Below, piece after piece: positions 33,136 through 42,373 of a DNA stretch of 64,000 nucleotides (position 1 is the first letter of the stretch; every line of letters starts with the position of its first letter). Position numbers and translations under genes: made by a program. A model generated the notes under the pieces. The model did not search any database, was not told the origin of the DNA, and saw only the letters and a list, made by a program, of their open reading frames with translations. The stretch covers positions 1 through 64,000 of the forward strand of contig CBFHNF010000015.1 of the NCBI GenBank assembly GCA_965657135.1. The letters run 5' to 3'. The stretch is from HIMB11 sp965657135. GTDB taxonomy: Bacteria; Pseudomonadota; Alphaproteobacteria; Rhodobacterales; Rhodobacteraceae.

Positions 33136-34530
33136 CTACATATGGATCACACGACTGTAGGCATCTAAAACAGATTCATGCATCATTTCAGAAAGCGTTG
33201 GATGTGGAAACACAGTGTGCATCAGGTCTTCTTCCGTGGTTTCCAATTGTTGACCGATAACGTAACCTTGGATCATCTCGGTCACTTCAGCGCCAACCAT
33301 ATGCGCCCCTAACAATTCACCCGTTTTTGCGTCAAATATGGTTTTTATCATGCCTTCGGGTTCGCCCAAGGCGATCGCCTTGCCATTGCCGATAAATGGG
33401 AAACGCCCAACTTTGATTTGGTAGCCCGCCTCTTTTGCTTTGGTTTCTGTCAGGCCGACGCTCGCAACTTGTGGGTGGCAATAGGTGCATCCAGCAATGG
33501 AATTGGGCTTAATCGGGTGAACCTTTTCACCTGAAATCAAATCGGCGACCATCACGCCTTCGTGGCTGGCTTTGTGGGCAAGCCATGGCGCACCCGCAAC
33601 ATCACCGATTGCAAACAGACCATCGACACCTGTGCGACAATATTCATCAGTGACAACATGGGTGCGATCAATGGTAACCCCAAGCGCCTCTAACCCCAGA
33701 TCTTCGACATTACCAACGATCCCAACAGCGGAAATGACTGTGTCAAAGTCTTCGGTTGTGATTTTACCGCCCTGTTCAACATGAGCAGTTACCTTGCCAT
33801 TGCCACGGTCCAACTTTTTAACCATTGTTTTTGCGCGAATTTTCATACCCTGTTTTTCAAACTGCTTCTTTGCAAATGTTGAAATCTCTTCATCTTCTAC
33901 AGGTAAAACGCGCTCCATCACTTCAACCACAGTCGTGTCTGCACCTAAGGTGTTGTAAAACGAAGCAAATTCAATCCCAATCGCGCCTGATCCGATGACA
34001 AGTAATTTTTTGGGCATACGTTTAGGTGTTAGTGCGTGTTTATAGGTCCATACCAAATCACCATCCGCCTCGAGCCCCGGTAATTCGCGTGCCCGCGCCC
34101 CTGTCGCCAAAATGATGTTTTTTCCAGTTAAGGTTTCAACGCCTTTTTCGGTTTCAACTTCGACTTGGCCCTTACCTTTCAAGGTTGCAGCGCCCATAAA
34201 CGCGCTTACCTTGTTCTTTTTCAACAAGTGGGTCACACCCTGGTTAAGTTGTTTTGATATCGCGCGCGAGCGTTTGACCACCGCGTCAAGGTCATAGGAA
34301 ATGCCGCTCGCCTCAAGCCCGAATTCTTTGGCACGATGCATCAGATGGAACACTTCGGATGAACGCAACATGGCTTTGGTCGGGATGCACCCCCAATTCA
34401 GACAAATACCACCCATGTGCTCACGTTCGATGATTGCGGTTTTCAAACCCAACTGCGCGGCACGAATTGCGGCGACGTAACCACCAGGACCAGCACCAAT
34501 AACAACAACATCAAAAGAAAGAGAGGACAT
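33136..34530 (-). CDS. lpdA: Dihydrolipoyl dehydrogenase
   Basis: This 464-residue flavoprotein has FAD motif 'VVIGAGPGGYVAAIRAAQLG', the redox pair Cys43/Cys48 in 'GGICLNWGCIPTKA', the NAD motif 'VIGSGAIGIEFASFYNTLGA' and the C-terminal 'VFPHPTLSEMMHE' with active His-Glu. It reoxidises dihydrolipoamide in 2-oxoacid dehydrogenase complexes and in glycine cleavage. No E1 or E2 gene is adjacent. lipA for lipoate synthesis is at 59129, not linked. Confidence 0.95.
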   Translation of the reverse strand: MSSLSFDVVVIGAGPGGYVAAIRAAQLGLKTAIIEREHMGGICLNWGCIPTKAMLRSSEVFHLMHRAKEFGLEASGISYDLDAVVKRSRAISKQLNQGVTHLLKKNKVSAFMGAATLKGKGQVEVETEKGVETLTGKNIILATGARARELPGLEADGDLVWTYKHALTPKRMPKKLLVIGSGAIGIEFASFYNTLGADTTVVEVMERVLPVEDEEISTFAKKQFEKQGMKIRAKTMVKKLDRGNGKVTAHVEQGGKITTEDFDTVISAVGIVGNVEDLGLEALGVTIDRTHVVTDEYCRTGVDGLFAIGDVAGAPWLAHKASHEGVMVADLISGEKVHPIKPNSIAGCTYCHPQVASVGLTETKAKEAGYQIKVGRFPFIGNGKAIALGEPEGMIKTIFDAKTGELLGAHMVGAEVTEMIQGYVIGQQLETTEEDLMHTVFPHPTLSEMMHESVLDAYSRVIHM

Positions 34531-34603
34531 GTTTAACTCCGGAATTATAAATTCCGTTTAACGTTAAACTACTTTTCATCTCACTTCAACAGATGAGCTA
34601 TGC

Positions 34604-35179
34604 TTATGACGCTTTGTCGAGTTGTTTTAAAGTCATACCATAGCCCCCGTCATCCACGTATTGGCGCTCGAGTGATGTATACTTGCGCCCCAAAGCATCG
34701 TTTCGATAGGGAAAGCGACCAAATTGACGAATGACTTCACGATGAACACGGGCATGCAACAAGTTGTTTTCACCAGTCTGTGGCATGCGTTCTTTCATCA
34801 ATCGTATACAGCGATCTTGATCACACAAATTTTCAGAATGCATAAGCGGTAGATAGAAAAACTGGCGCGCAGGAGCGTCTATTGATAAATCCCATTTCTG
34901 GGTGACGCATTGTTTCGCAACCGTTAATGCGAGCCGATCTGAGGCAAAGGCCTGCCCTGACCCGCGAAACATATTACGAGAAAATTGATCCGTTACCAGA
35001 ATATAGGCCAACGCTCCGGTAGGATAGGTCAACCACATGCTGTGCCCGCCCTCCATGATATGGTTCCACGTGTCCAAAAACCGATCTCGGATGTCCTGAT
35101 CCAACGCATCCGAGCTGTTATACCAGCTGGATTGATCTACCTCATCCAGCCAAAAATTTAACACTGCATCGACACTCAT
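34604..35179 (-). CDS. DUF924 family protein
   Basis: This 191-residue protein has 'VLNFWLDEVDQSSWY', 'AYILVTDQFSRNMFRGSGQA' and 'QFFYLPLMHSENLCDQDRCI', the conserved blocks of DUF924. The fold is TPR-like and all-helical; the biochemical role is unknown. The ATG at 35179 gives the usual family start, and six extra codons upstream are unlikely. It is monocistronic or weakly coupled to the genes around it. Confidence 0.88.
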   Translation of the reverse strand: MSVDAVLNFWLDEVDQSSWYNSSDALDQDIRDRFLDTWNHIMEGGHSMWLTYPTGALAYILVTDQFSRNMFRGSGQAFASDRLALTVAKQCVTQKWDLSIDAPARQFFYLPLMHSENLCDQDRCIRLMKERMPQTGENNLLHARVHREVIRQFGRFPYRNDALGRKYTSLERQYVDDGGYGMTLKQLDKAS

Positions 35180-35283
35180 GACCACCACACTCCACATGTC
35201 CTATGTTTCTGGCAATGCTGTCACAAAACATTCACAATGCAAAGTCACGAATTACAACAAAGCGACAAATCGCGTGATAAATT

Positions 35284-36543
35284 TCATTCTTGTGATGCGT
35301 CGTCCTCAATGGCAACTTCAATGTCATATTCTTGGGCCATTTCCACCAAGACAGGCGAAGACGTTGGCGCCACTGGCGTATATCTGGATGTGTCATCTGC
35401 CGCGATAGCGGGACGCTGTGTCATCCGATATGCCCCATAAATACCCATCATGCCCAACAAAACGGCGATAAACAAAAAGAACCCAACTGGTCCAATGCTT
35501 TCCATCATGAAACCAATGATCAAGGGCCCTGCAATTGCGCCGATGCCATTGATGAACAACAACCCAGCAGATGCCGCTGCCATATCTTCGTACTCCAAAA
35601 AGTCATTGGTGTGCGCAATCAACAGTGAATAAAGTGGGTTGGACATTCCACCAACAAAAAAGGCAGCGACCAACAGGAACAAATAATCCGCGCCTGAAAA
35701 AATCGCCAACAGCGCAGCAGCAGCTCCGATCCCTGCACAAATCACAATCAAAAAACGACGGTCCATACGATCAGATATCCAGCCGATGGGATATTGCAGC
35801 AACATTGCTCCAACATAAAATGAGGCAACAAAGCCTGAAATTTCACTAAGGCTTAGGCCCACTTGCGATCCATAAATCGCGGCCATACCAAATTGAGCCG
35901 CAAAAATTCCACCCAATAAAAACATACCAACCGCCCCAAGTGGGGACACGCGGATCAATTCAAACAGCCGCATGGGTTTGGTCGACTCAAAGGCGGGTGT
36001 GGGCGAGATCGACAACAAAATCGGTGCGAAAGAAATAGAAACCAAAACAGAGATTACAATAAACAGGATATAACCAGAAGGATCGGCTAACAAAAGTATT
36101 CCCTGTGCCGAGACAATGCCGATCATTTGAACAACCATATACAATGACAGCGCCTGCCCCCGATTTTCATTATCCGCGCCGTTGTTCAGCCAACTTTCGG
36201 CCGTGACATACACTCCACAAAACGAAAACCCAATTATGGCACGTCCGATGGCCCAGGCAACCGGATGAGGAATTGCGGGATACAGAATAAGAACTGCGGA
36301 TACGAACGAACCAAGGGCTGCGAATACGCGTACATGTCCGACACGGCGGATCATATCCGGCACGACGCGGCTAGCCCCCAAAAACCCGACAAAATAAGCA
36401 GACATCACGATAGACATTTCAAGGTTTGAAAACCCCTCCATTTCACCGCGCACACCCAACAATGTCCCCTGAAGACCGTTGCCAATCATTAAAAGGAACA
36501 TGCCTAACAACAGCGCCCATGTATTTGAGAGAACTTGAATCAT
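35284..36543 (-). CDS. MFS transporter, YcaD-like
   Basis: The 419-residue protein has about 12 predicted membrane spans, in two halves with a short cytoplasmic loop near residue 200. 'VTAESWLNNGADNENRGQAL' resembles the YcaD family signature. AAGGA is seven bases before the ATG at 36543. The last 45 residues are hydrophilic and rich in Glu and Asp. The substrate is unknown; YcaD relatives are uncharacterised exporters. It lies just upstream of queA on the same strand. Confidence 0.85.
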   Translation of the reverse strand: MIQVLSNTWALLLGMFLLMIGNGLQGTLLGVRGEMEGFSNLEMSIVMSAYFVGFLGASRVVPDMIRRVGHVRVFAALGSFVSAVLILYPAIPHPVAWAIGRAIIGFSFCGVYVTAESWLNNGADNENRGQALSLYMVVQMIGIVSAQGILLLADPSGYILFIVISVLVSISFAPILLSISPTPAFESTKPMRLFELIRVSPLGAVGMFLLGGIFAAQFGMAAIYGSQVGLSLSEISGFVASFYVGAMLLQYPIGWISDRMDRRFLIVICAGIGAAAALLAIFSGADYLFLLVAAFFVGGMSNPLYSLLIAHTNDFLEYEDMAAASAGLLFINGIGAIAGPLIIGFMMESIGPVGFFLFIAVLLGMMGIYGAYRMTQRPAIAADDTSRYTPVAPTSSPVLVEMAQEYDIEVAIEDDASQE

Positions 36544-36589
36544 CGCCACATCCTTATGTTTGCCATGGCATAGTCTAAATAATATCAGA

Positions 36590-37642
36590 TCATGGGATCA
36601 AAAGCGACGCATCACCATATGAAAAGAACCTGTAACGATGCGCTACTGCGTGAGTGTAAAGATTCTTTGTTCGTTCTGCCCCGATAAAGGCTGAAACCAA
36701 CATAATCAAAGTTGATTTGGGCAAATGAAAATTTGTCATCAATGCGTCTGCCACATGAAATTCAAAACCAGGATAGATAAAGATATCCGTTGCACCTTGC
36801 CATGGTGCAATTTGGTGCATTTCACGCGCCGCGGTTTCGATCAGACGCAGCGCCGTTGTTCCGACAGGAATTACGCGTCCACCTGCCTGTTTTGTGGCTA
36901 AAATTTCGGATGCGGCCTTCTCTGTCACTTCACCACGTTCTTTGTGCATTTTATGGGTTGTGACGTCATCGACCTTCACGGGTAGAAATGTGCCTGCCCC
37001 GACGTGCAATGTAACATAGGTAATGTCGACACCTTTGTTCTGTAACTCCTCAAGCAAGCTTGCGTCAAAATGCAACGATGCAGTGGGCGCGGCAACTGAT
37101 CCGCGGTGTTGTGCAAAGACGGTTTGATAATCTTGTTTGTCTTGATCATCCGCCAAGCGTTTGGAGGCAATATAGGGTGGCAGTGGCATCGCCCCTGCCT
37201 GTTCCAAGACAGCATCAAAGGCATCGTCCACTAAGTTAAAACGCAAGTTGGCTTGTCCATCGCGTTTTTCGAGCAGTTCTGCATAAAATTGATCGCCGAA
37301 TGTGATCACCTCACCGATTTCAACCTTGCGCAAGGGTTTGATCAGGGCGCTCCAACATCCATCATCATCAGGATCTAATAGCGTTACTTCGATCTTTGCC
37401 TCACCGCTGCCTCCTATTGCGCCTTGGCGTTTACGCAAACCACTAAGGCGCGCGGGTATCACTTTGGTGTTGTTCAACACCAATCGATCCCCTACCTGAA
37501 ACAAGTCGATCAAATCACCCACTGATTTGTCATGAAACTCTGCTCCATTGGCATACAACAGCTTGGCTGCACTGCGCGGGGTCATCGGCCGTGTCGCAAT
37601 CAATTCATCAGGCAGATCAAAGTCGAAATCAGAAAGCTTCAT
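36590..37642 (-). CDS. queA: S-adenosylmethionine:tRNA ribosyltransferase-isomerase QueA
   Basis: This 350-residue protein is full length, with 'FDFDLPDELIATRPMTPRSA', 'LVLNNTKVIPARLSG', 'VAAPTASLHFDASLL' and 'THKMHKERGEV'. It makes epoxyqueuosine in tRNA, the next-to-last step of queuosine synthesis. The start overlaps the stop of the AsmA-like gene (TAATG), so the two are translationally coupled. gluQ, for glutamylation of the queuosine-modified tRNA-Asp, is also in this window at 47537. Confidence 0.95.
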   Translation of the reverse strand: MKLSDFDFDLPDELIATRPMTPRSAAKLLYANGAEFHDKSVGDLIDLFQVGDRLVLNNTKVIPARLSGLRKRQGAIGGSGEAKIEVTLLDPDDDGCWSALIKPLRKVEIGEVITFGDQFYAELLEKRDGQANLRFNLVDDAFDAVLEQAGAMPLPPYIASKRLADDQDKQDYQTVFAQHRGSVAAPTASLHFDASLLEELQNKGVDITYVTLHVGAGTFLPVKVDDVTTHKMHKERGEVTEKAASEILATKQAGGRVIPVGTTALRLIETAAREMHQIAPWQGATDIFIYPGFEFHVADALMTNFHLPKSTLIMLVSAFIGAERTKNLYTHAVAHRYRFFSYGDASLLIP

Positions 37643-40600
37643 TACTTTTCCAAATTGGGCGCCGGTCGGCGGAAAATTTCGCGAAAGAGTGAGGGGGTAA
37701 AGGCAGATAGCGGATTTACCACGACGCGTGGTTTATCGGTTTCCCCCTGAATGGTAAAGTTAAAACCGATCAACCCTTGCGCCTTGCCCGAAAACAAAGC
37801 ACCCACTGCGTTCAAGGCGTAAATTGGTGAAATCACACCTTGCAAATCCAATTTTTTCAACTGTTTAAAAAAGTAGCCATCAACCGTGATCCCCACTGAA
37901 GGACCGAAAGCCGTAGCGGTTTCAATCACAACTTGTTCCGAGGTATTGCGAAAGCTCACATCAACTTCATCAAGTGACATGCCCGACCCGCCGAGTTGAT
38001 CCAACAAACCCACGATGCTGATCGCATTTAGGATTTCAAGCAATACGGAAGCATTTTGCACACGTATATCACGGATTGCCAAGGTGCCATCCAATTCCCC
38101 CTGACGCGACGTTGGACTGAGTAATAGCTTCAGGGTGCCACCTGATGCACGTTTCACAACACCAGTGGCCATTAACACACCTGCAGCGTCAGTGCTCACC
38201 AATTCAACCCCTGGCCCAAATGGCGTTGAATATAGACGACCCGCTATTTCAGTATTTTTGATGCGACCTGAAAAAGGACCCAAACCATTATCATTCAAAG
38301 ACGCACGGAAATTTGAAATATTGGTTTTTGAATCAAGTACCAAGCGATCCAGCATTATTTCAACTTTTGCACCCGAATTAGCACTAGTTTCACGACGCTC
38401 TAAAAACTCCATCAGATGCACCGTTCCGGATAGGATTTTAATCGAACCGTTTTTTGCAATTTCGATTGGTGTGTTTAACCAATCCCCCAAGCGCAGCGTT
38501 GAGATTTGCATGCCCGCATATTTTCCATCTGACAATTTGATTTCGGCCTCGGCCTGCAATCCTTGTCCAGAATAGGTGATCGCGCCAATTTTGGGGGTGT
38601 CGCCCAACTGTCCCTCTAATCGGAATGCGCCATTTGAGCCTGTCGGTTTTTGCCAACCTAGGGTGGGAATAGCAGCGCTAATACCAACCATGTCCGATGT
38701 GATTGTATATGTTGGGGGCGCGTTCTTTGGAAAATCCAAGGCAAACTCTGCGGCGGTTGTCCCACGCATCAAACCATCTGGCAATGCGACACCAAGCGCA
38801 ATTAAATCGCGATCAGATACACTCAGGTTTGCGCGTAGTTCAGGGTGCATGTTGCGCGTTGGATCCAAGTCTGAAGTGAACTCTAATTCACCCTCTACTC
38901 CTCCAACACGTAGGGGGCCACGAAGGGTAAATGTCAAATCATCAATCGCAAAATTAAGCCTATCCGCAGTGATGGGTGTCGAAAAAACATCAAACTTAGA
39001 TTTCGCAGATAAAATCTGCCCTGACGCGGAATATTTTAACGATTTTGCCGCCTCTGTTTTTGACAATAAAAAGGACAAATCAACGTGACCAACAACCCGT
39101 CCGGTACTCAGATCAAGATTTGCGGACACCCGTTTCGACAATGACACAGGGGGTTGGTTTAGAACCCACAACACATCCTGATATGTGCCATCAACCTGCA
39201 ACATCACTTCAGCAAGTGACGGCTTGATGCGGCCATTTGCGATTGTGTAGCGCGAACCCGATAGCAAAACCCGACCCGTCGGCGTTTCGATATATCCTGC
39301 GTCCGTTTCTAACGACAACACATAGTCATGATTGCTGAGATGTCCGCGCAGTCCACGGATCGGTGCAGCCTCCAAGAACGGCGACATGACCATATCTTCA
39401 AACCCTAATGAGTAATGGATAACGAGTGGTGAATTTGGCACGCGGTGCATCGAGAACTCATAATCAACCAGCGTGCCTTCAAAAATATGATCATTGATCC
39501 ACTGGCGCGGTTCAGATTTGAAATCTAAGGGCCAGGCAGACATCGCCGTGGACACGCTGACCCTGGGTGAAAAGGCGTTGACACGTATATCCCAACCATC
39601 TGACTGCGCAGTAATCACACCATTGGCGTGCCCCTCTGCGCCCTCTTTTGATTCACGCAAATAGGCCTGAGCAATTTCGATCTTAAATGGATCCAAGGTG
39701 AGACGAAAATCAACATGACCCTCTTCACTTTGAAACGGTTCAGGTAAGCGTCCTTGCGGATTAGCAATCAGTTGATCAATATCAATGTGGCCCTCAAAAT
39801 TTTCTGCAATGCTATCTGTAATTTTTGCTTGGAGGTATCCAGACGCACGAAGTTGCAGTTCACGACTGTCGACATTGACCTCGTCTAAGGTGATTAATTG
39901 TGAGTTTGGGTCGTACGTTAGATACGCCTTTAGATTTTCAAACCAAATCGCACGCGTACCCTCGGTGGGCTGCAGGCGACCACGCCCAATTTGCAATGTG
40001 GCGCTCGTGGGTGTTATCGCGTAATTGTCGTTCCATCCGCCACGAATTGATCCCGAGATCGGCGCATCAAGTCCCGCAAGCCATGACAAAAATGGGGCTT
40101 GTGCAGCAATATCTTGGGCTGACAACTGCGCAATTGTTACACCATATTCCCCGGCGCGTTGTCCCAATGTGGATGAATAGGTCATTTCCACACTCGCCAC
40201 ATCTGACCCACCCGAAATTAAGGCAAAGTCTGAGAACACCGTCACCTGATCATCTGTTCGAACCAGCGTCGCACGAGCGCCATCTACAACATAGGTTTTG
40301 TTTGATAGGGCATCATCGTACTCAATTGTAATGCCAAATATTTCCAGCCTTTCAAATTCACTCAACTCTGGAATGTTCAGCACCGTTTCAAGCGTTTCAG
40401 CAACATCAAACGCCCCTGCCGTTTTTGCGTCATTGCCAGGGTTTTTTTGGATTGCTAATCCAATTTGACCGGTTTCGCTTCGCTTTATCGGAACCTGCAC
40501 ACCTTCGACCGAAAGACGTTGTAATTTTATATTGCCCTGCAAAAGATCCGCCATTGACGCCTGTGCAACGACATAATCCAGCGCAATAAACTGATCACCC

Positions 40601-40896
40601 TCTTGATCAACTAGTTTCACGGATTGAAACGACAAAACAGGTTGAACCGCCTCGTTCAGAGTTATAAAAATGCGATCTGTTGAAACTTCTACCGGTGCAA
40701 CCTGCGCGTTCAGACTGGACAAAATTCGCTCACGAATTTGAGCAGGCACTTCCAAATCGCGCTGATTCAGTGTCACAATGATCGCAGCCATCAAGACAAC
40801 CGCCGTTGCAAGAACGGAAATCAAAACGGCCAGCACCATCCTCGTGATAGGGTGCGTGCGCAACCAATGTGACAGTCCTATACCAAAAGATAACAA
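37642..40896 (-). CDS. AsmA/YhdP-like giant periplasmic protein (DUF3971 / AsmA-like C-terminal)
   Basis: The 1084-residue protein has one N-terminal membrane span (residues 20-43) followed by a long beta-rich periplasmic part. The C-terminal region has the AsmA-type 'AIRDIRVQNASVLLEILNAI' and 'GLIGFNFTIQGETDKPRVVV'. YhdP/TamB/AsmA proteins form hydrophobic grooves that carry phospholipid between membranes. The start is a TTG at 40896 with GGAG six bases upstream; no ATG gives a better reading. It is the first gene of an operon with queA and is divergent from the bcp peroxiredoxin. Confidence 0.85.
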   Translation of the reverse strand: MLSFGIGLSHWLRTHPITRMVLAVLISVLATAVVLMAAIIVTLNQRDLEVPAQIRERILSSLNAQVAPVEVSTDRIFITLNEAVQPVLSFQSVKLVDQEGDQFIALDYVVAQASMADLLQGNIKLQRLSVEGVQVPIKRSETGQIGLAIQKNPGNDAKTAGAFDVAETLETVLNIPELSEFERLEIFGITIEYDDALSNKTYVVDGARATLVRTDDQVTVFSDFALISGGSDVASVEMTYSSTLGQRAGEYGVTIAQLSAQDIAAQAPFLSWLAGLDAPISGSIRGGWNDNYAITPTSATLQIGRGRLQPTEGTRAIWFENLKAYLTYDPNSQLITLDEVNVDSRELQLRASGYLQAKITDSIAENFEGHIDIDQLIANPQGRLPEPFQSEEGHVDFRLTLDPFKIEIAQAYLRESKEGAEGHANGVITAQSDGWDIRVNAFSPRVSVSTAMSAWPLDFKSEPRQWINDHIFEGTLVDYEFSMHRVPNSPLVIHYSLGFEDMVMSPFLEAAPIRGLRGHLSNHDYVLSLETDAGYIETPTGRVLLSGSRYTIANGRIKPSLAEVMLQVDGTYQDVLWVLNQPPVSLSKRVSANLDLSTGRVVGHVDLSFLLSKTEAAKSLKYSASGQILSAKSKFDVFSTPITADRLNFAIDDLTFTLRGPLRVGGVEGELEFTSDLDPTRNMHPELRANLSVSDRDLIALGVALPDGLMRGTTAAEFALDFPKNAPPTYTITSDMVGISAAIPTLGWQKPTGSNGAFRLEGQLGDTPKIGAITYSGQGLQAEAEIKLSDGKYAGMQISTLRLGDWLNTPIEIAKNGSIKILSGTVHLMEFLERRETSANSGAKVEIMLDRLVLDSKTNISNFRASLNDNGLGPFSGRIKNTEIAGRLYSTPFGPGVELVSTDAAGVLMATGVVKRASGGTLKLLLSPTSRQGELDGTLAIRDIRVQNASVLLEILNAISIVGLLDQLGGSGMSLDEVDVSFRNTSEQVVIETATAFGPSVGITVDGYFFKQLKKLDLQGVISPIYALNAVGALFSGKAQGLIGFNFTIQGETDKPRVVVNPLSAFTPSLFREIFRRPAPNLEK

Positions 40897-40973
40897 ATTG
40901 AACTCCGCTCTTTTTTCGGGCTACATACGGCCTAAATGACGCCCCAGGCGTTCTATTTAGAAAGGAGCATAAT

Positions 40974-41435
40974 ATGTCCGAGACACCTTATCCAGCACCA
41001 GAGGTAAATTTACCGCGCGACGGCGGCGAAATGCTGAATCTGGCCGATCTGCGTCCTAAAGGCGTGGTTTTATTCTTTTATCCAAAGGCGAACACGCCTG
41101 GCTGTACCAAAGAATCAATTGGGTTCAGTGAGGCACAAGCTGAGTTCCAAGCCTTGGGATATGAAATTGTTGGCATTTCGAAAGACCCAGTAAAGGCACA
41201 GGATAAATTCGTCGAAAAACAATCTCTAACGGTTCCCCTATTGTCAGATGAGCATGGAACCGTTTCCGAAGATTTTGGAGTCTGGAAAGAAAAATCGATG
41301 TATGGCAAAACTTACATGGGCATTGAGCGATCAACATTTTTAATCAATGGCGAGGGCCAAGTCATTCAAGAATGGCGCAAAGTCAAAGTGCCAGGTCATG
41401 TCGAGGCAGTGTTAGAAGCGATTAAATCCCTGTGA
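40974..41435 (+). CDS. bcp: Thioredoxin-dependent peroxiredoxin (Bcp/PrxQ)
   Basis: This 153-residue AhpC/TSA-family protein has peroxidatic Cys44 in 'YPKANTPGCTKESIGF'. The resolving Cys five residues later, typical of PrxQ, is replaced by Ile in 'CTKESI', and there is no other Cys. It is therefore a 1-Cys form needing an external thiol. It reduces hydroperoxides in the cytosol. Its stop overlaps the GTG start of the DUF455 gene. Confidence 0.92.
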   Translation: MSETPYPAPEVNLPRDGGEMLNLADLRPKGVVLFFYPKANTPGCTKESIGFSEAQAEFQALGYEIVGISKDPVKAQDKFVEKQSLTVPLLSDEHGTVSEDFGVWKEKSMYGKTYMGIERSTFLINGEGQVIQEWRKVKVPGHVEAVLEAIKSL

Positions 41436-42274
41436 GCAAAACGCTAACACAAATGGCAACCGAAGTGTTGCAAACAGCCGATGGGCGGGAGAAAACCGCC
41501 CTTTCAAAATCCTATGCCGAGGCTTGGTTTGGCGCGCGTGCAGCGAGTGAGGCTATTGAAATAGGGACATCAAATCCGCCAATTCACCCAGCTCGACCAA
41601 GCAAACCCGATCTGTTATCGCCACGCGATGTACCAAAACGCAAACCTGGATCCGAAGCAGGGCGCGTTGCATTGTTGCATGCAGTCGCACATATCGAATT
41701 AAACGCCGTTGATTTGCATTGGGATATTATTGCGCGATTTGGTCATATTCAAATGCCGATTGGATTTTATGATGATTGGGTAAAATCCGCGGCAGAAGAA
41801 AGCAAACACTTTAATCTGATATGCGATTGTCTTGAGGCCATTGGTTCCCATTACGGTGCCCTACCGGCGCATGCGGGAATGTGGCGCGCAGCCGAAGATA
41901 CCCGTGATGATTTGTTGGGCAGATTGGCAGTTGTCCCGATGGTCCTAGAAGCGCGCGGATTAGACGTTACGCCCGGAATGATCGAAATATTTGAAAAGGC
42001 CAACGCCCATCAAGCCGTTGACGCCCTAAAGGTCATTTATTCCGAAGAAGTGGCACATGTTGCTTATGGTTCAAAATGGTTCAACTTTATGTGTGGACGC
42101 GATAATTTGGATCCAAAGGATGTCTTTCACGCACTTGTCCGCAAATATTTCAAGGGCGCACTAAAAGCCCCCTTTAACGAAGAAAAGCGCGCCGATGCAG
42201 GATTGCCACCTGATTTTTATTGGCCGCTTGCGGATCAAATGGGCTTCGATCTTCGTTTGGACGCTGCGAAATAA
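41432..42274 (+). CDS. DUF455 family ferritin-like protein
   Basis: This 280-residue helical protein has ferritin-like metal motifs 'LLHAVAHIELNAVDLHWD', 'EESKHFNLICDCLEAIGSHY' and 'YSEEVAHVAYGSKWF', a di-iron arrangement like that of MiaE. The start is GTG at 41432, overlapping the bcp stop. Function is uncertain; coupling to a peroxiredoxin suggests oxidative stress, and MiaE similarity suggests tRNA hydroxylation. I saw no experimental anchor for either. Confidence 0.88.
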   Translation: MSKTLTQMATEVLQTADGREKTALSKSYAEAWFGARAASEAIEIGTSNPPIHPARPSKPDLLSPRDVPKRKPGSEAGRVALLHAVAHIELNAVDLHWDIIARFGHIQMPIGFYDDWVKSAAEESKHFNLICDCLEAIGSHYGALPAHAGMWRAAEDTRDDLLGRLAVVPMVLEARGLDVTPGMIEIFEKANAHQAVDALKVIYSEEVAHVAYGSKWFNFMCGRDNLDPKDVFHALVRKYFKGALKAPFNEEKRADAGLPPDFYWPLADQMGFDLRLDAAK

Positions 42275-42373
42275 AAACACATGCAATTTTTCGCACACCT
42301 TAGAAATGCCCATTGCCACAGCGAAAAATCCTCGTTACCTAACTGATATCTGGGAAAAGGTTTGGGATCCTTC

